6,950 nt of DNA from an uncultured Clostridia bacterium (lineage in GTDB: Bacteria; Bacillota; Clostridia; Christensenellales; DTU072). How positions within the stretch are numbered: the first letter of the stretch is position 1; each line of letters begins with the position of its first letter. A model generated the notes under the pieces. The model saw only the letters and a program-made list of their open reading frames with translations. It was not told the origin of the DNA and ran no database searches. Where the stretch lies: contig CALVOD010000070.1 in NCBI GenBank assembly GCA_944350065.1, forward strand, positions 1 to 6,950, given 5' to 3'. This document shows, in pieces, positions 6,297 to 6,950 of this stretch. Made by a program: the position numbers and the translations under genes.

Positions 6297-6305
6297 CGTT
6301 ATCGA

Positions 6306-6950
6306 TTATCCGAGTTCTCCGAATTCGTCGCCGGCAGACGCTTTGCGCGCCGCTTTGTAAACGGCGCCGTCCTTTTTCCTGAACGCAACCTCTTTTATTC
6401 CCTCTGCGGTACAAAGTTTAAGCTCCGCCCTGCCGTCGCTTATCTGCGGACGGCGCAACACTCGAGCTCGTGCGGCGCGCCCCCCTTCTCCCACGCAAAA
6501 CGCCGAATAGGTAAATTTTTCGTCCTCGTACGGCGCCTCGCCGCCTTTTAGAAATTTATGAAGCTTCCCGCGCGGTACCCTTACCGAAAAATGGCACCAG
6601 TCCCCCCCTCCCAAACCGCAGACCGCGCCCTCCGGGCAGGGCGAAAACAACTTCGCGCCCTTCGACGCAAGGTATTCTCTTATCCGACGTTGAAGCTCGT
6701 GATGGGCGGGAGTACCGGGCTCCACGATGAGCAGTACCTTGGCTGTGGCAGATAGTAATTTATCGAGCGCGGCGTTCCTGTCACGCTCGCTCATTTCGTT
6801 GAAAACGTACGACGCGATCACGAGATCGTATTTCCTGTCAGGCGTAAACGAGGCAAGATCGGCGCTTACGAATTCCGCCTCAAGCTTCCCTGCCGCGCAG
6901 AATTTACGGGCGAGCTTGAGCATGGATTCCTCCCGCTCGACGAGCGTGGC
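6306..6950 (-). CDS. Rsm22/METTL17-type small-subunit ribosomal assembly protein (methyltransferase-like), 5' end missing
   Basis: The frame stays open to the right edge, so the gene starts outside the window; the visible first residues (ATLVEREES, before the Met at 6923) look like the end of a methyltransferase SAM-binding motif. Counting from that Met, VIASYVFNEMSE (35-46) and VLLIVEPGTPA (63-73) are typical of the Rsm22 family (PF09243), as are SPCPEG (94-99), DWCHFSVRVPR (108-118) and the C-terminal YEDEKFTYSAF (132-142) block. C96, C102, C110 and C171 have spacings of 6, 8 and 61, close to the four Cys reported to hold a [4Fe-4S] cluster in human METTL17 (6, 8 and 57 as I recall), so a cluster is expected here. 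Rsm22 proteins assist assembly of the ribosomal small subunit; rRNA methylation is not firmly shown. The missing N-terminal part would hold the SAM glycine-rich loop. Confidence 0.85.
   Translation of the reverse strand, partial: ATLVEREESMLKLARKFCAAGKLEAEFVSADLASFTPDRKYDLVIASYVFNEMSERDRNAALDKLLSATAKVLLIVEPGTPAHHELQRRIREYLASKGAKLFSPCPEGAVCGLGGGDWCHFSVRVPRGKLHKFLKGGEAPYEDEKFTYSAFCVGEGGRAARARVLRRPQISDGRAELKLCTAEGIKEVAFRKKDGAVYKAARKASAGDEFGELG

Overview
The window is ordinary-looking chromosomal DNA from a low-to-mid GC Gram-positive-type bacterium. It is GC-balanced (roughly half G+C by eye), uses ATA for Ile freely, and has strong AAGGAG-type ribosome binding sites and clear sigma-A promoters. 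The gene families (ECF transporter S component, ferredoxin-type aldo/keto reductase, split transketolase, DNA-deoxyinosine glycosylase, DUF2804, bacterial Rsm22) fit an anaerobic member of the Clostridia, perhaps an uncultured gut lineage. That placement is inference from gene content, not a phylogenetic result.

Layout, left to right. Positions 1-133 hold two divergent promoters, one leaving the window to the left and one reading right. The right-hand one drives a six-helix ECF transporter substrate-binding protein (134-694), followed after 63 bp by an aldo/keto reductase with two C-terminal [4Fe-4S] motifs (758-1876). This pair meets a leftward unit head-on at a hairpin terminator (1896-1924). 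The leftward unit consists of a DNA-deoxyinosine glycosylase (first gene, start re-assigned to 3416) and the C-terminal half of a split transketolase (1907-2902). The transketolase N-terminal half is not in the window.

A 195-bp regulatory region (about 3420-3614) holds back-to-back promoters for the glycosylase unit and for a rightward operon. A perfect 12-bp palindrome lies between them, and a dyad sits inside the rightward promoter. The rightward operon is a xylulokinase-like FGGY kinase (3615-5204) tightly followed by a DUF2804 protein (5214-6245). It ends at a strong hairpin (6268-6296), beyond which a convergent Rsm22/METTL17-type ribosomal assembly methyltransferase-like gene runs off the right end (6306-6950, 5' part missing).

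How the genes fit together: the FGGY kinase, the transketolase half and possibly the aldo/keto reductase suggest sugar or polyol handling feeding pentose-phosphate chemistry, but they lie in three different transcription units and no shared pathway is proven. The glycosylase and Rsm22 are housekeeping repair and translation genes. I see no mobile element, CRISPR array, tRNA or rRNA, and no clear sign of a new multi-gene system. The points most worth checking are the orphan transketolase half, the altered substrate residues of the kinase with its coupled DUF2804 partner, and the compact regulatory architecture.
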